From Staphylotrichum longicolle (Eukaryota; Ascomycota; Sordariomycetes; Sordariales; Chaetomiaceae), in NCBI GenBank assembly GCA_019096155.1, contig JAHCVI010000002.1:3658001-3722000 (forward strand): 64,000 nucleotides of DNA, written 5' to 3'. Made by a program: the position numbers and the translations under genes. Positions 40,269 to 51,338 of this stretch are shown here, piece after piece. Below the pieces are notes generated by a model. It was not told the DNA's origin. It made no database searches and saw only the letters and a list, made by a program, of their open reading frames with translations. The first letter of the stretch is position 1. Each line of letters begins with the position of its first letter.

Positions 40269-41956
40269 ATGTGGTCTCCCGCCCTGTTCCTGGCTCTGAG
40301 CACCGTCGTCCTCCCCACTTCTGCAGCGATCGTCAAGGACGGCTCAACATGCATCGTCACGCCCATCACCAACACGCCCGCGGCCGTTGCCCACCGCAGC
40401 ATCGGCACTGTGCACCCCGCGGAACGTGATCTCATCCCCAAGACAGACCTCGACGACAGCGAGAGCGAGCTCTGGACGCCGGGAGCACTGGGCCACTATC
40501 CTCGCGCCGAGCCAGGGCGCTCCTCGTCATCCTCTGCCGTCGCTCGCCGTGTTTCCCGCCACCTTGGCCCCGAAGAATCCCCGCTCTCACCGCGCCAGAA
40601 CCGACCCGACGACACGCCGCAGATCCTGCAGGCCTTCTCGCAGTGCGGCAAGGACGGCACCATCGTCTTCCGGGAGGGCACGTACAACATCCGGCAGGTC
40701 ATGGACACGACCGACCTGCGCAACGTCAGCATCGAGATCCACGGCACGTTCGTCTGGAGCGCCGACAACCTATCGTACTGGCGCCAAAAGAGCTTCAGCG
40801 TGACGTACGCGGGCCGGCAGACGGCGTGGCGGATCGGCGGGAGGGATATCACCATGCGCGGGTTCGGCAAGGCGCTGTTCAACGGGAACGGGCAGACGTG
40901 GATCGACTTGGCGAAGGGGCAGGGGAATCTGGACGGGCGGCCGATCAGCTTGACGATTTGGCATGGGACGAATGTGTTTATTGATGGGATCACTTGGTAG
41001 GGTGTTTTTTTAACCTTGCTTGGTTGTGGGAAAGGGGGTGGTGGTAGAGGGGATGCGATGGCTGACGACGGTTCACGACAGGCGCATGGCGCAGTTTTGG
41101 CATACCTTTGTTGCCTACTCGCAAAATGTGACCATGACGAATCTCGACATGAGTACTTTCTCGACAAGCGGGCAGAGCTCGGTCAACACGGACGGGACGA
41201 ACACCTGGAACTCGAGAGACATTACTATTGCGAACTGGACGGTCAAGTGCGGCGATGTAAGCTGCCCCTGAGATACCCCCTAAGCCGGCCCCGAGTTCTC
41301 CTCTTGAATTCAACTTCCTGACTCCCCCAGGACTGCATCGCGGTAAAAGGCAACAGCAGCAATGTCCATGTGAGCAACGTCACTTGCTACGAGTCGGGTG
41401 CGATGACAGTCGGCAGCATCGGCTCCAACTCGCGGCAGCCCGACTATGTTGAGAACGTCGTCTTCGAGAACATCACCGCTATTCACTCCAGCAACGCGGC
41501 CTGGATCAAGACGTACCCCGGCACGGGCTACGTCCGCAACATCACTTTCCGCAACATCCGCTTCGAGGATGTCAACCAGCCCATCTACGTGACCTCGTGC
41601 ATCTGTACGTTCTTTGCCCCCTTCTGCCATGCCGAACTCTTTGGGCAAGTTCAGGACTCTAACGTCTTCTCGCAAAAGACTCATACCAGAACTGCGACTC
41701 GTCCCGGCTGGCAATCAGCGACGTCCGCTGGGAAAACATCACCGGCACGAGCAGGTACAACGTGGCCGCGGGGATCCACTGCAGCTCGGCGGCGCCGTGT
41801 GACGGGTTTCATTTCTCGGGCATCGACATCAAGCCCAAGAATGGCGGGAACGCCAAGGTGCTGTGCTCGAATATCAAGAACCAAGCGAGCTCGGGGTTGC
41901 AATGTACCGGGTCGTGCCCCGGGTCGCATCCGCAGCAGCTGTCGGGGAATGTGTGA
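40269..41956 (+). CDS. Secreted GH28 pectin-active hydrolase, divergent catalytic set
   Basis: Four exons, 40269-40996, 41082-41256, 41331-41604 and 41679-41956, join in phase and give 484 residues. A signal peptide (MWSPALFLALSTVVLPTSA) is followed by about 90 residues of low-complexity sequence and then a right-handed beta-helix. The GH28 catalytic aspartates are present: NTDG with Asp280 and the GDDC pair Asp301/Asp302, the latter split by intron 2. The usual GHG histidine is replaced in YESGAMTVGSIG (Ser323), and the usual RIK arginine is Trp359 in AWIKTYPG. Loss of these two residues is known in rhamnogalacturonan-type GH28 enzymes and argues against a plain endo-polygalacturonase. An exo-acting or rhamnogalacturonan-related specificity is inferred. 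Many Asn-X-Ser/Thr sites and six or more Cys residues fit secretion. Confidence 0.87.
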
Positions 41957-42701
41957 TCCTTTGGATATCAAGCGTTGGCCAACAAGAGACCGGGGGCGAG
42001 GGAATGGATGAGGTTATTGAGGCAGGATGTAGCGGGAGAGATTTGGCGGTTGTCACAAGATTATCGCTACGATATCTTAACTGGCAAGCAGCTCTTAAGT
42101 CCCTGAGCTGCTTCAACAGATTGACACTGGCTTCATGTTCTGCAGGTGTTTTCATGCTGCCGGGGTCGAGATGAAATACACGTTAGTGGCGGGACGCCAA
42201 AATCTTGGACTTGAGCTGTCAAAGTTTCGGACCGGCTGGCGGGTCGTCCGGGTTGAGCTTGGCAGCCTTGAGAACATCAAGTTAGATCTTGCTTGTTTCA
42301 AGGTTTGTGATGTTAAGTGATGTTAGTTCGCAGCTTCAATGCCCAAACCAGCAACAGTGAGTGGTTGTTCTCTGGTGGAGCTCAAGCCAGCTGGCGGGCA
42401 GCCGATGCGATGCCCGTTTCGGACTAGCGCATATTAGGGCCAGTGGGTGCGAAGGGGAGCCCCACCCACGGCCACACTTCGCCGAATATTGCAAAATTTC
42501 AATTGGAGCTCCCGCTGGCCCTCGATTTTTCGCATCTTCAACAACCGCCCAACGTCCAGGTAAGAAAGCCAGCCCGATTCGAGATTCCGTCCTCTTTGGA
42601 AGCCCTCCACAGCTCTGTCGACGAAATTCTCATCGATTCTCGATCGCTGACGTTTTTCACCGCCGTCGCAGACCCGAAAACTTGTCCCAGCACCGGACAA
42701 G
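41957..42701. other. Intergenic region
   Basis: About 745 bases between the GH28 gene and the uL4 gene. The right half should be the ribosomal-protein promoter and leader. No gene or small RNA is seen. Confidence 0.45.
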
Positions 42702-44008
42702 ATGGCCTCCCGACCGACCGTCACCGTTATCGGCGCCGATGGCAAGGCCACCGGCGCCACTGAGGTCCTCCCCAAGGTCTTCAGCGCCCCTATCCGCCCG
42801 GATATCGTCAAGCACGTCCACACCGGCATGGCCAAGAACAAGAGGCAGCCGTACTCCGTCAGCGAGAAGGCCGGCCACCAGACCTCGGCCGAGTCGTGGG
42901 GCACTGGTGAGTGAAGTCTCTGAAATGGTTTTGGCATGGATGGGAGGAAGAAAACAAGGGCATCAAGAGGAGGGGGTGGGGAATTGGCCTGGGTTTGGGG
43001 CTTCGAGATTTTGAGGGGAAACGCTGCTTGGGATGGGCAATTGCTAATGCGGACAAACTCAGGTCGCGCTGTTGCCCGTATCCCCCGTGTCTCGGGTGGT
43101 GGTACTCACCGTGCCGGTCAGGCTGCTTTCGGTAACATGTGCCGTTCCGGCCGCATGTTCGCTCCCACCAAGATCTGGCGCAAGTGGCACGTCAAGGTCA
43201 ACCAGGGCCAGAAGTAGGTGGACCAGTATCTGGGTTGGAGGAGTATATTTTTCTGACCGTTTGCGATAGGCGCTTCGCTACTGCCTCTGCCCTCGCCGCC
43301 TCGGCTGTGGCCCCTCTCCTGATGGCCCGTGGCCACCAGGTTGCGACCGTCCCCGAGGTTCCCCTCGTTGTCGACTCGGCTGCCGTCGCCGGTGAGGCCG
43401 TTGCCAAGACCGCCGCTGCCCTCGGCCTCCTGAAGGCTGTTGGTGCCGGCCCCGATGTCGAGAAGGTCAAGCTGTCCAAGAAGCTCCGTGCCGGCAAGGG
43501 CAAGCTCCGTGGCCGCCGTCACCGCCAGCGCCGCGGTCCTCTCGTCGTCTACAGCACCGAGGCCGATGGCAAGGACCTTGTCAAGGGCTTCCGCAACATC
43601 CCCGGTGTCGAGACCTGCCCTGTCGATGCCCTCAACCTCCTCCAGCTCGCTCCTGGTGGTCACCTCGGCCGTTTCGTCATCTGGACCTCGGCCGCCATCA
43701 AGCAGCTCGACTCTGTCTACGACAGCAAGAAGGGCTTCTTCCTCCCCTCCAACGTCGTCTCGCAGGCCGACCTTACCCGTCTCATCAACAGCTCCGAAAT
43801 CCAGAGTGTGCTCCGCGCCCCCAAGGGCGATGCGCGCACCAAGCGCGGCGCTGTCCAGAAGAAGAACCCGCTCGTCAACAAGCAGGTTCAGCTCCGCCTC
43901 AACCCGTACGCCTCTACCTTCGCCAAGGAGAAGCTCGGTGAGGTCAAGGCTGAGGGCGGCAAGCCCAAGCCCGTGCCGACTGCCTTCACGGAGCAGCTGC
44001 ACGAGTAG
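42702..44008 (+). CDS. RPL4: 60S ribosomal protein uL4 (Rpl4)
   Basis: Exons 42702-42906, 43063-43213 and 43270-44008 join in phase and give 364 residues. The sequence is highly conserved: RQPYSVSEKAGHQTSAESWG, then RAVARIPRVSGGGTHRAGQ and AFGNMCRSGRMFAPTKIWRK form the extended loop that lines the peptide exit tunnel, followed by the globular domain (RFATASALAASAVAPLLMAR) and a basic C-terminal extension. Codon use is strongly biased to C-ending codons, as expected for a highly expressed gene. Intron 1 (156 bases) sits inside the conserved loop region. No snoRNA boxes were found in either intron. Confidence 0.97.
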
Positions 44009-45461
44009 GCTAGGGTTTAAATGGACGGACTGGGTGTGGGTACTTCATTCGGCGTAATGGATTAGGCATGTGTGCACGCACATCAATGAATTCTGATACC
44101 GGACATGCGACATTTGCTTTTGTGACATGATTGTGGTTTTTAAAGAGCGGAGCTCGAGATTAGAATGGCAGTCTCGAGCGGGCAGCAGAGCCTGCAAGCA
44201 TATCCGTACCAGTTCCCGCCCCCTTCTCCCCGCAATGTGCTGTGCGAAATGGTTGCCACACCCGCTGAGAGCCGACGATGTTCCAGCTCGGCTGAGGGCG
44301 GCGTTGAGCTCCCGACTCTGCATTGCGGGGAAAACACTCGATCCGGCTAAAGCAAGGCTGGTGGTGCTGAGCTTAGTCGTCGACGTCTGTCATGTGAAGT
44401 GCAAGGGCTGGTTGCCCAGGCGGGTCACGAGCCAACCGATCTCCGCAGCAGGGGTCCTTTTGGGGACCTGGACAGTCTGGACTTGACTCGGAAGACGTAA
44501 AAGACGTACATGCGATGGAGCCTTCAACTGACCGACTTTTGGACGGCAGGTTGGGTGTGTTCAAGAGATAAGTAACATGGTTTGGATAAACCTAGCTTTG
44601 TTGATAGGTTTCACTGCAATAAATGCGTCTTTCAAGCAAGTCAAGACGCTGAACACGATATCAGCAGCCAATGCCAAGACCCGATGTCAGCAAAGAGTGG
44701 CCTGGCCTGTAGAGACCTGTGCTTGTGCTGTGTGGTGCGCATTGCCCAGCAAGCATCGCTGAAGCGGGGCTTGGGTGGGGCACACCCCACTAAGCTGCAG
44801 CAACCCCCCGTCCCCTTTTCAGCTTGGGCTGCAGGTTGCACTGCAGGGCCCTTCGCAAGCTCTGAACAATGACGTCGATCGCAGATGACGCTGGCTTTGT
44901 TCACCGTTCGTAAAGGAACGCGGCGCGGCAGCGTGGCTTATTGTTCACGGGCCCCTCGACATAATAACGAAAGCGATTCCTCCAAACCGGTCTGGACCCA
45001 GTCGAGCTCCTCCACGAATCCCGAGACCCGACGAGTTGGCCCTTGTTGCGCGCATCACACAGATCCCCGGAAAGCGTGGCCCGGCGTCTCGTCGTCTGTC
45101 ACTTGTCGCTTGCCGTTTGTCGCTGTGTGTCTCGGCCACCCAACACCTCGCTCTTCCGTCTGCTCCGGTGCTTTTCGCCATCGCCTGTTTTTGCCTTCGA
45201 CAACCCGGATCTCGTCTTCTTTCTCTTGACAAAAAAAAACAAACCAAGCATTTCTTCGTGTGCAGCAAATATTCAGGTTCCGGCGCATTTCTTGGTATTA
45301 GTCCAGTCGACATCGTATCTCCCCGGTACCAGGATCGAACGGGACAACACCCCAGCGGGCCTATAGTCCCTGCTATAACACACATAGCTGTCGTGCAATT
45401 GTCCACTCGTCAGGAGCCTGCTGTATTTGGGGGCTCTCCGTCCCTACTGGATCAATCTCAC
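44009..45461. other. Intergenic region, 1.45 kb
   Basis: Gap between uL4 and the EIS1-like gene, both on the plus strand. An open frame runs from 45036 into the EIS1 exon but has no Met-led conserved sequence. It probably contains the EIS1 promoter and a long leader with an A-rich tract near 45231. No other gene is seen. Confidence 0.45.
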
Positions 45462-48300
45462 ATGGCATCTGCAACATTGCCATCGTCTGGAGGTTCATCC
45501 CGTCCGATGATTCTCTCTGGTAAGCACAGGCACGAACAACCGTGCGCACGCATAAGATACATCGCTCCTGCAGTGCATTGCATCGCATGCGTACCTTACC
45601 TACCTTCCCTTCTCAATACACCTTTTCTACCTGGCAGGGACTGCTTTTCCTGGTGTTCCGCTCCTAACTGTTGCTTTCTAGGCCATTCGGGACGTCTAAA
45701 ATATGCCAACGCTGAAGACCTCCCAAGCTACCCCTCTCCCGGCCTCAAACCCGGTGACGCAGCGGCGAGCGCAGCGGCGACTCTAGGATGGGCAAACATT
45801 CCCGTCTCTCCTGCCTCCCCTAGGTTTGGCTCGTTGCCGGCATCCCATCCCAGTGTCCCCAGGTCCCAAGACGCCCTTCTTGCTGCCGGGAGAGCACAGC
45901 GCCCCCAAAACCCCTCGGCCGCGCCCACTTCTCCCTGGGTATCGACGGCCGCGAATCTGGCTTTTAGAGCAACCAAGACACCTCCTCCGGCCCCTGAGAG
46001 TCCCGAACTATCCACACGGAACTCGATGCGCGCCGCGAAGGGAGCCATGGCGGGTTCGCGACCAAGAGCCAGGTCATCGCCGCAGGCCCCGGCGGACAGG
46101 GACACGGATGAGTCCGGCACCGGCACCTATGCGCTCAGCGCAGCGACGATCGCGCATCGGCCGTCGGTACGCGCGACGACCATCTCCGCCGGTGAAGCAG
46201 GCGCCGTGCCCTACACCACAATGGACAGACAGATGTTCACGTCGAATCCGCCAGTCAAGCCAGAGGTAGAGGAGCAGAACCGCGCCTATGTCTTGCATGC
46301 TTCTGCGCTGGCCATGGCCAAGAAGATGTACGATCAACAGCAGAAGATGATCGACAAGTCTACCCTGGCACACGCTCGGTCTTCGTCCTTCTCGGGCCAC
46401 GACGCGAACGCCCTTGCCGGCTCGCAGACCCAGGAGCAGCCCCCGCTGATGTACAACAGCCTCCAGGAAGCGGCATACCGGCTCGCCCAGGAGCGCCTCG
46501 CAAAACTGCAAGAAGAACACGACAGAGAGCGAGGGCTTCAAGAGTACTACGGCTCTCCCGGCGGCGCACCGCAGCGGGGCAAGTTTGGCACCATCAAGGG
46601 CAAGCTGACGAGGCGGCGCTCCTCCAGCGACGGGGACCTGCTGGAGGACAAGCGGCGGTCGGAGCAGATCCGCAAGCAAATGTCGCTGCTGAACAACAAG
46701 CTGAGCGAAGTGGACGAGGACAAGAGAACGCGGGACCGCCAGGCATTGCTGGCTGCCGCGCAACGAAACGTCAAGGCCCAGCTGCAGGAGATGGACGAGA
46801 AGGTGCAGTCCGACATGGGGCGGGTGCCGCATGTGACAATGGACGACTGGGGCAGGAAGGCGTTGGTAGCTGCGCAGGCGAGATTTGATGCCGGCAGTAA
46901 CGACACCGCCGGCAAGGTCGATATCGGCGGCGGCAAGTTGATGGATCGGTCCGAGGTGGAGAAGATTGCGGCTCAGAAGGTCCAGCCGCTCCTGGACGAG
47001 ATCAACGACAGGGCCGAAAAGGAGCAGGCGAGGCTGGAGGAGGAGAAGCTGGAGGAGGAGAGACGAAAAGAGAAGGTGGAGATGGAAAAGATGCGCGAGG
47101 AGGAGATCCAGCAGATTCATAAGAAACTCAAAGGTGCGTATTTCAGGAAACACGCCTGTTGGCCTTCTTGCTAACTCCGTTTCAGACCAACAAAAAGATG
47201 CTGAGCGAGCCAGAAAGGCAGAAGTCAAACATCAAGAGAAAGTCCGAAAGGAAGAGGAGAAGGCGATGCGAGCCGAACAAAAGCACGCTGCTCGGCAGGA
47301 AAAGCAGAAAGAAAAGGAGGCCGACCTCGCGGAACCACTCGCAACCACAACAGCAGCAGAAAACGCAAAACAAGCCCCGCCAGACGCCGAAAACAGACGG
47401 CTATCCGCCGTCGGTCGCGTCCGCGCCCTGTCAATCAGCTTCACCAAGCGCCCACCCCGGCGCAAGAGCAAGGACTCGGTCGACAAGTCGCCCACCTCGG
47501 ACGAAACCCCGACCTCGCCGACCGGCAAGGTCCGCGCCTGGCTCCTCTCCCGCTTCCCGCGCCCGCGAGCCAAGTCCACAAGCAGCACCGCCGCGGCGGC
47601 CGACGGCGGCCAAGAGCCCAACGACACCACTAAGAAGGGCTTTGTCGCGGGCGCCGCGCTGGCGCGCATGCAGGGGCTGAACCCTAGCACGCTGTCGGTG
47701 ACGGGGGGAGGAGGAGGAGGCACTGATTCCAAGGGCAAAGGCAAGGAGAAGGAGGTGGCGGCCGAGGACGCGCAGCAGCAGCACCCAGACTCGAGCATGC
47801 GCTCGGTGGCCATGGCCGGCCGGTCCCGCGGTGACGAACCAGGCGAGAGCAGCCACCTCGCCACTACCACCACCCATACAACAAACAACAACACAACAAC
47901 AATAACAGCGCCCGCCGCCGTCATCGCCGTCCACACCACCCTCCCCGTACGGGGCTCTCCCATAATCCACCCGTCCACCCCGTCGCCGCCGCCACGGCCC
48001 GCCTCGCAGGTCTCGGAGGCGAGCATACCGGCCTCGGTGGCGTCGGCCGCGGCGCGGTCGGTCAGCAGCCTGAGCAGCGCCGCGAGCAGCATCGGTAGAA
48101 GCAGCAGAAGCAGCAGCAGGGACAACGGTCACGGTCACGAGAGCGACGACGACGACAAGTTTGTCGAGGCGCGGAGCGAGCCCGACATCAGCGGGTCGGC
48201 GACGAAGTTGTCGCCGCCGAAGCCGGTGGGCGGGGTGGGGATGATGACGGGGAGGGTGAGTCCGTTTAGGGAGTCGCGGTTTTCGGAGATCTTGGAATAG
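45462..48300 (+). CDS. EIS1: Eisosome protein 1 (Eis1) family
   Basis: Exons 45462-45519, 45682-47133 and 47186-48300 join in phase and give 874 residues. The N-terminal block LKYANAEDLPSYPSPGLKPG, DAAASAAATLGWAN and the following AANLAFRATK are the Eis1 signature. The middle holds YVLHASALAMAKKMYDQQQK and ALVAAQARFD, then a long charged coiled coil (about residues 490-600, Glu/Lys/Arg-rich). The C-terminal 270 residues are low in complexity, with Gly, Thr/Asn and Ser runs, and end SPFRESRFSEILE. Eis1 is a peripheral component of eisosomes, the plasma-membrane furrows built by BAR-domain proteins. The 58-base first exon and 162-base first intron explain why plain ORF calling starts elsewhere. 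Confidence 0.88.
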
Positions 48301-48883
48301 GGGGGATTATAATAATCAGGGGGTTATTGCATGTTTTTTCTTGGGAGGGGCGTGCAGGTTGAAGAAAGAGGGGGGGAGTTGCATGGAGCTCTGGACAGGG
48401 AAGGAGGCGGGCATAGGGTATGGGTTTTGGGGCTGGCGTTACTGGATCGGAAGATCAGGGTGGTGATTGATGTGTTTTGCATGTTTGGTTTTGGTTGTTA
48501 CGCTAGGGGTTCTCGATCGAGATGTAATCTGTCAGCAGTACTGCTAGCCTGGATGTGAGGGGATGCTCTTGGGCTTTATAATCTCAAACATTTGGACGCG
48601 GATAAAACTTTCCAGAGTGTGGTAATTACCAGTCAGTCGATGCATTGCTTCAAAAGCAACGAACATGGCCAGAACAGATTGTTGGTTGATAGTTTTGGAA
48701 TGATTGTATAGTACAATGGCTACAGTAACAGCGAGTCTCCTTTTGTACAAGGTCTTATGCAACGTATCTATCCCAAACGGTTTACCCAAAACGCCCTGCC
48801 ATGAAAGTCATTCAAATCGAACCCTCTTATCCTGTATATCTCTCTTTCCCAGAGTTCAACAACTCAGACGGCCACCCCCCCTA
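48301..48883. other. Convergent intergenic region
   Basis: About 580 bases between the stops of EIS1 and the Sfk1-like gene; 3' untranslated sequence of both. No gene is seen. Confidence 0.45.
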
Positions 48884-49961
48884 TCAAAAGTTACTCGGCA
48901 GGACCCTGCTTCGCGAGTCTGGCCTCCCGTGGTGGGCGACCCGCGTCGCGCCCACCGTCTCGTCGCTCCCGGCCGCCGACTCCATCTCCGCGGAGGCGTC
49001 ATACCGCCCTCGCATGGGCTTCTCGCCGCCGCCGCCGTAGCCGCCGCGGGTGAAGCGCGCCCTGAGCCCGCCCCTGCCGTTGCCCGACACGGCGAGCTGC
49101 TGCTTGGTGGCGGCGGCCGGGTACAGGTCGATGTAGAAGGAGAAGACGTAGAAGGAGAAGATGAAGGCGATGACCCACTCGAGCACGGCGCCCGCGTTGT
49201 AGTGGTGGGTGAAGGTGCAGGCGACAAAGGCGACGGCGAGCAGGATCTCGACGATGACGAAGCTGAGCTTGATGTAGAAGGAGAGGCGGAGGACGCGGTG
49301 TTCGCGGTAGTCTTTTTTTGGTGGACACGGGCATCTGTTAGTGCAACTGGTTCTTGTGTGAGGGGTGGGGGAGGGTGGGGGGAGGGAGGGAGGGAGGGAG
49401 GGCTGTGCTTACTCTTCCCCAGGCGCTGGTACTCCCAGCAGATAAAGATGGCCGAGAGCACGTAACCGGCAATGAACAGCAGCAGGAAGACGTCGTGCAG
49501 CTTGGGGTGCCGCGCCGTGTCAAAGATGCTCAGCAGGATCAGGCCGACGGTGCCGATGATGGCGAAGACGATGGTCAAGCCCGACAAGACCTTCTCGCCC
49601 ACGGTGGTGTTGGGCGCCAGCCGGCCCCTGTGCCGCAGCCAGCGGTCGAAGCCAAACGAGAGGTCGAGCAGGACGGTGGTGAGGACGCAGCCCGCGATGA
49701 ACAGGGGTTTGAGCTCTGCGGCGCCGACGTCGCTGATGTAGGCGATGGTCTGGGACTCGTCCATGGACGAGTAGTGTACTCGGTCTGCCGAGACGATCCA
49801 GTAGAGCAGCAGCCCCAGGAGGGTGGCCAGCCAGACGAGGCCAGCTAAGATGGGAGTGATCTGCGTATGGGCATGGTTAGGGGGATGGTTTGGCAATGGC
49901 AGAAGGAGGGCGAGAGGCTGAGAGGCCGAGGGCGGCGTACCCAGTACGATAGGCGGATCAT
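48884..49961 (-). CDS. SFK1: Frag1/DRAM/Sfk1-family membrane protein
   Basis: Exons 49961-49941, 49860-49413 and 49311-48884 on the minus strand join across introns of 80 and 101 bases and give 298 residues. The first exon is only 21 bases (MIRLSYW). Six membrane helices can be seen, starting ITPILAGLVWLATLLGLLLY, with the family block YISDVGAAELKPLFIAGC after helix 1 and EWVIAFIFSFYVFSFYIDLY as the last helix. Yeast Sfk1 is a plasma-membrane protein that supports Stt4 PI4-kinase signalling and lipid asymmetry; DRAM proteins are lysosomal. The C-terminal 80 residues are Gly/Arg/Ser-rich and cytosolic. Intron 2 contains a long G-rich tract on the plus strand, and the leader directly before the ATG is an A/C hexamer repeat. 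Confidence 0.87.
49362..49402 (+). repeat. G-rich tract with nine G-runs (G-quadruplex type)
   Basis: The plus strand has nine successive runs of three to six G separated by single A or T bases, inside intron 2 of the Sfk1-like gene (template strand for that gene). It meets the usual G-quadruplex pattern several times over. Function is unknown. Confidence 0.85.
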
Positions 49962-49998
49962 TTTGGTGGTGTTGGTGTTGGTGTTGGTGTTGGTGTTG
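49962..49998 (-). repeat. (CACCAA)n hexamer leader
   Basis: Read on the minus strand, about five copies of CACCAA run up to a few bases from the ATG of the Sfk1-like gene. The tract contains no G, so it should form an unstructured 5' leader. Confidence 0.85.
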
Positions 49999-51338
49999 AG
50001 GATAGCGCTACGTGGTGGTGGTGTGTCTTCCTTCTCTTAGTCTCGGGTGGGCACTTGGCATCAACCGAGTGAGTCTGCTGTGCAGAAGAGGACAAGCCGA
50101 AAACTGAGTTGAAACGGCGCACAGTAGCGGTTGGTCAAGTAAAAGAGAAAACGACAGGACCAAGTGAAGGCTCAGAGTGAGTAGTTGTAAACGTAGATGC
50201 CAACCGAGGATTCCCACAGAGACCTGTGCCGCGCAGGCGTTGAAGATTGGCCACACTGTTTTTGGGAGCGAATGGGAAGGAGTTCAGGATTGCGTGAAAA
50301 CGCCCTCTACAGAATGCGTAGATACACTTAAAAGAGCCGGAACTGCCCAGAAAAATGCTACCCAACACCCTTGCCTGCCATCAAATTATGATGGGATGGG
50401 TGCAGCGCCACGAACCATGGCGTGTCATGACAAACCGCAGTCGGAGTTTAGACGGAGGTGGTGACATGAGCGTCAGGGCGTCCATCTCGAGTCTTGCCAT
50501 TCGTTCGGACGGGCTGCAGACAGGAGCCCGAGGGGCGTGTGGATGTGCCCTGTGACATCATCCCGTTCGTGACGTAACAGGGGTTCCGGTTTGGCGGCCA
50601 AGCCCTGAGATTACCCCGGCCGTGGGCTCTGGCAGGGATGTGCCCAGGGATCCGATGCAGCGGCACCTCAGCGGCACCTCGATGCGGGAACCCTTCAACA
50701 CCGTGATCGTGAGTGACAAACTGTATCGACTTGATGGCCGGCTCGTCGACACGGTAAAAGCTAGCCGCCTTATATTCGAGCACTTTGGTGAGCCGCACAG
50801 TCCATTCGGCGGTTTCTGAGTGGCCGATGGTTCCATACCAAGCCACGCGTTGGAGCATATCAGCCCAGGCACTTCTTTCGCTCAGCAGCGTCACTGATGC
50901 TGCCAGGTGCGGATGACCGTGTGCGCAAAGCCATTGCCGACGGGCACAATTGAAGCATTATGTTGGAAGCCGGATGATGACTGCAGGATCGGGAAGCGTT
51001 CTTCCGGGCGTGAGAGACGGCGGAGCAGCTCCGAGTGCGACGACAACACAACCCGGTCAGCAGTGGGCACCCGGGGCTCTGTGCAGAAGTAGCGCTGTAG
51101 GGTAAGGTACCTTAGTTTATCGATGGCCCATTACAGGTGGTGGAAGGCCCATGGTAACTGTGGAGTGGCGGCTCCGGAGATGAACGGAGTTAGTGTGAGT
51201 GCGGGACTGTAGATCCCTGTCTGCAGCCTTACCGCACTCCATCTGCAGCTCTGGTCATCAATTGGATCCTCCTTTTCAACATTTCAAACTCGTCGAGAAC
51301 CTATCCATCCAACAGCCCCCAACAAGACCACCGCCAAC
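49999..51338. other. Divergent intergenic region, 1.3 kb
   Basis: Gap between the divergent Sfk1-like and CDK7 genes. A perfect 12-base palindrome, TAAGGTACCTTA, is at 51103-51114. The last 90 bases before the kinase ATG look like a C/A/T-rich leader. No gene is seen. Confidence 0.5.

Noticed and set aside
42907..43062. Intronic snoRNA in the uL4 gene
   Set aside because: Ribosomal-protein introns often host snoRNAs, but no C box (RTGATGA) with a matching D box is present.
46074..47228. 384-residue open frame on the minus strand
   Set aside because: Antisense of the EIS1 coiled-coil region; the Leu-rich translation is what Glu/Lys codons give in reverse.
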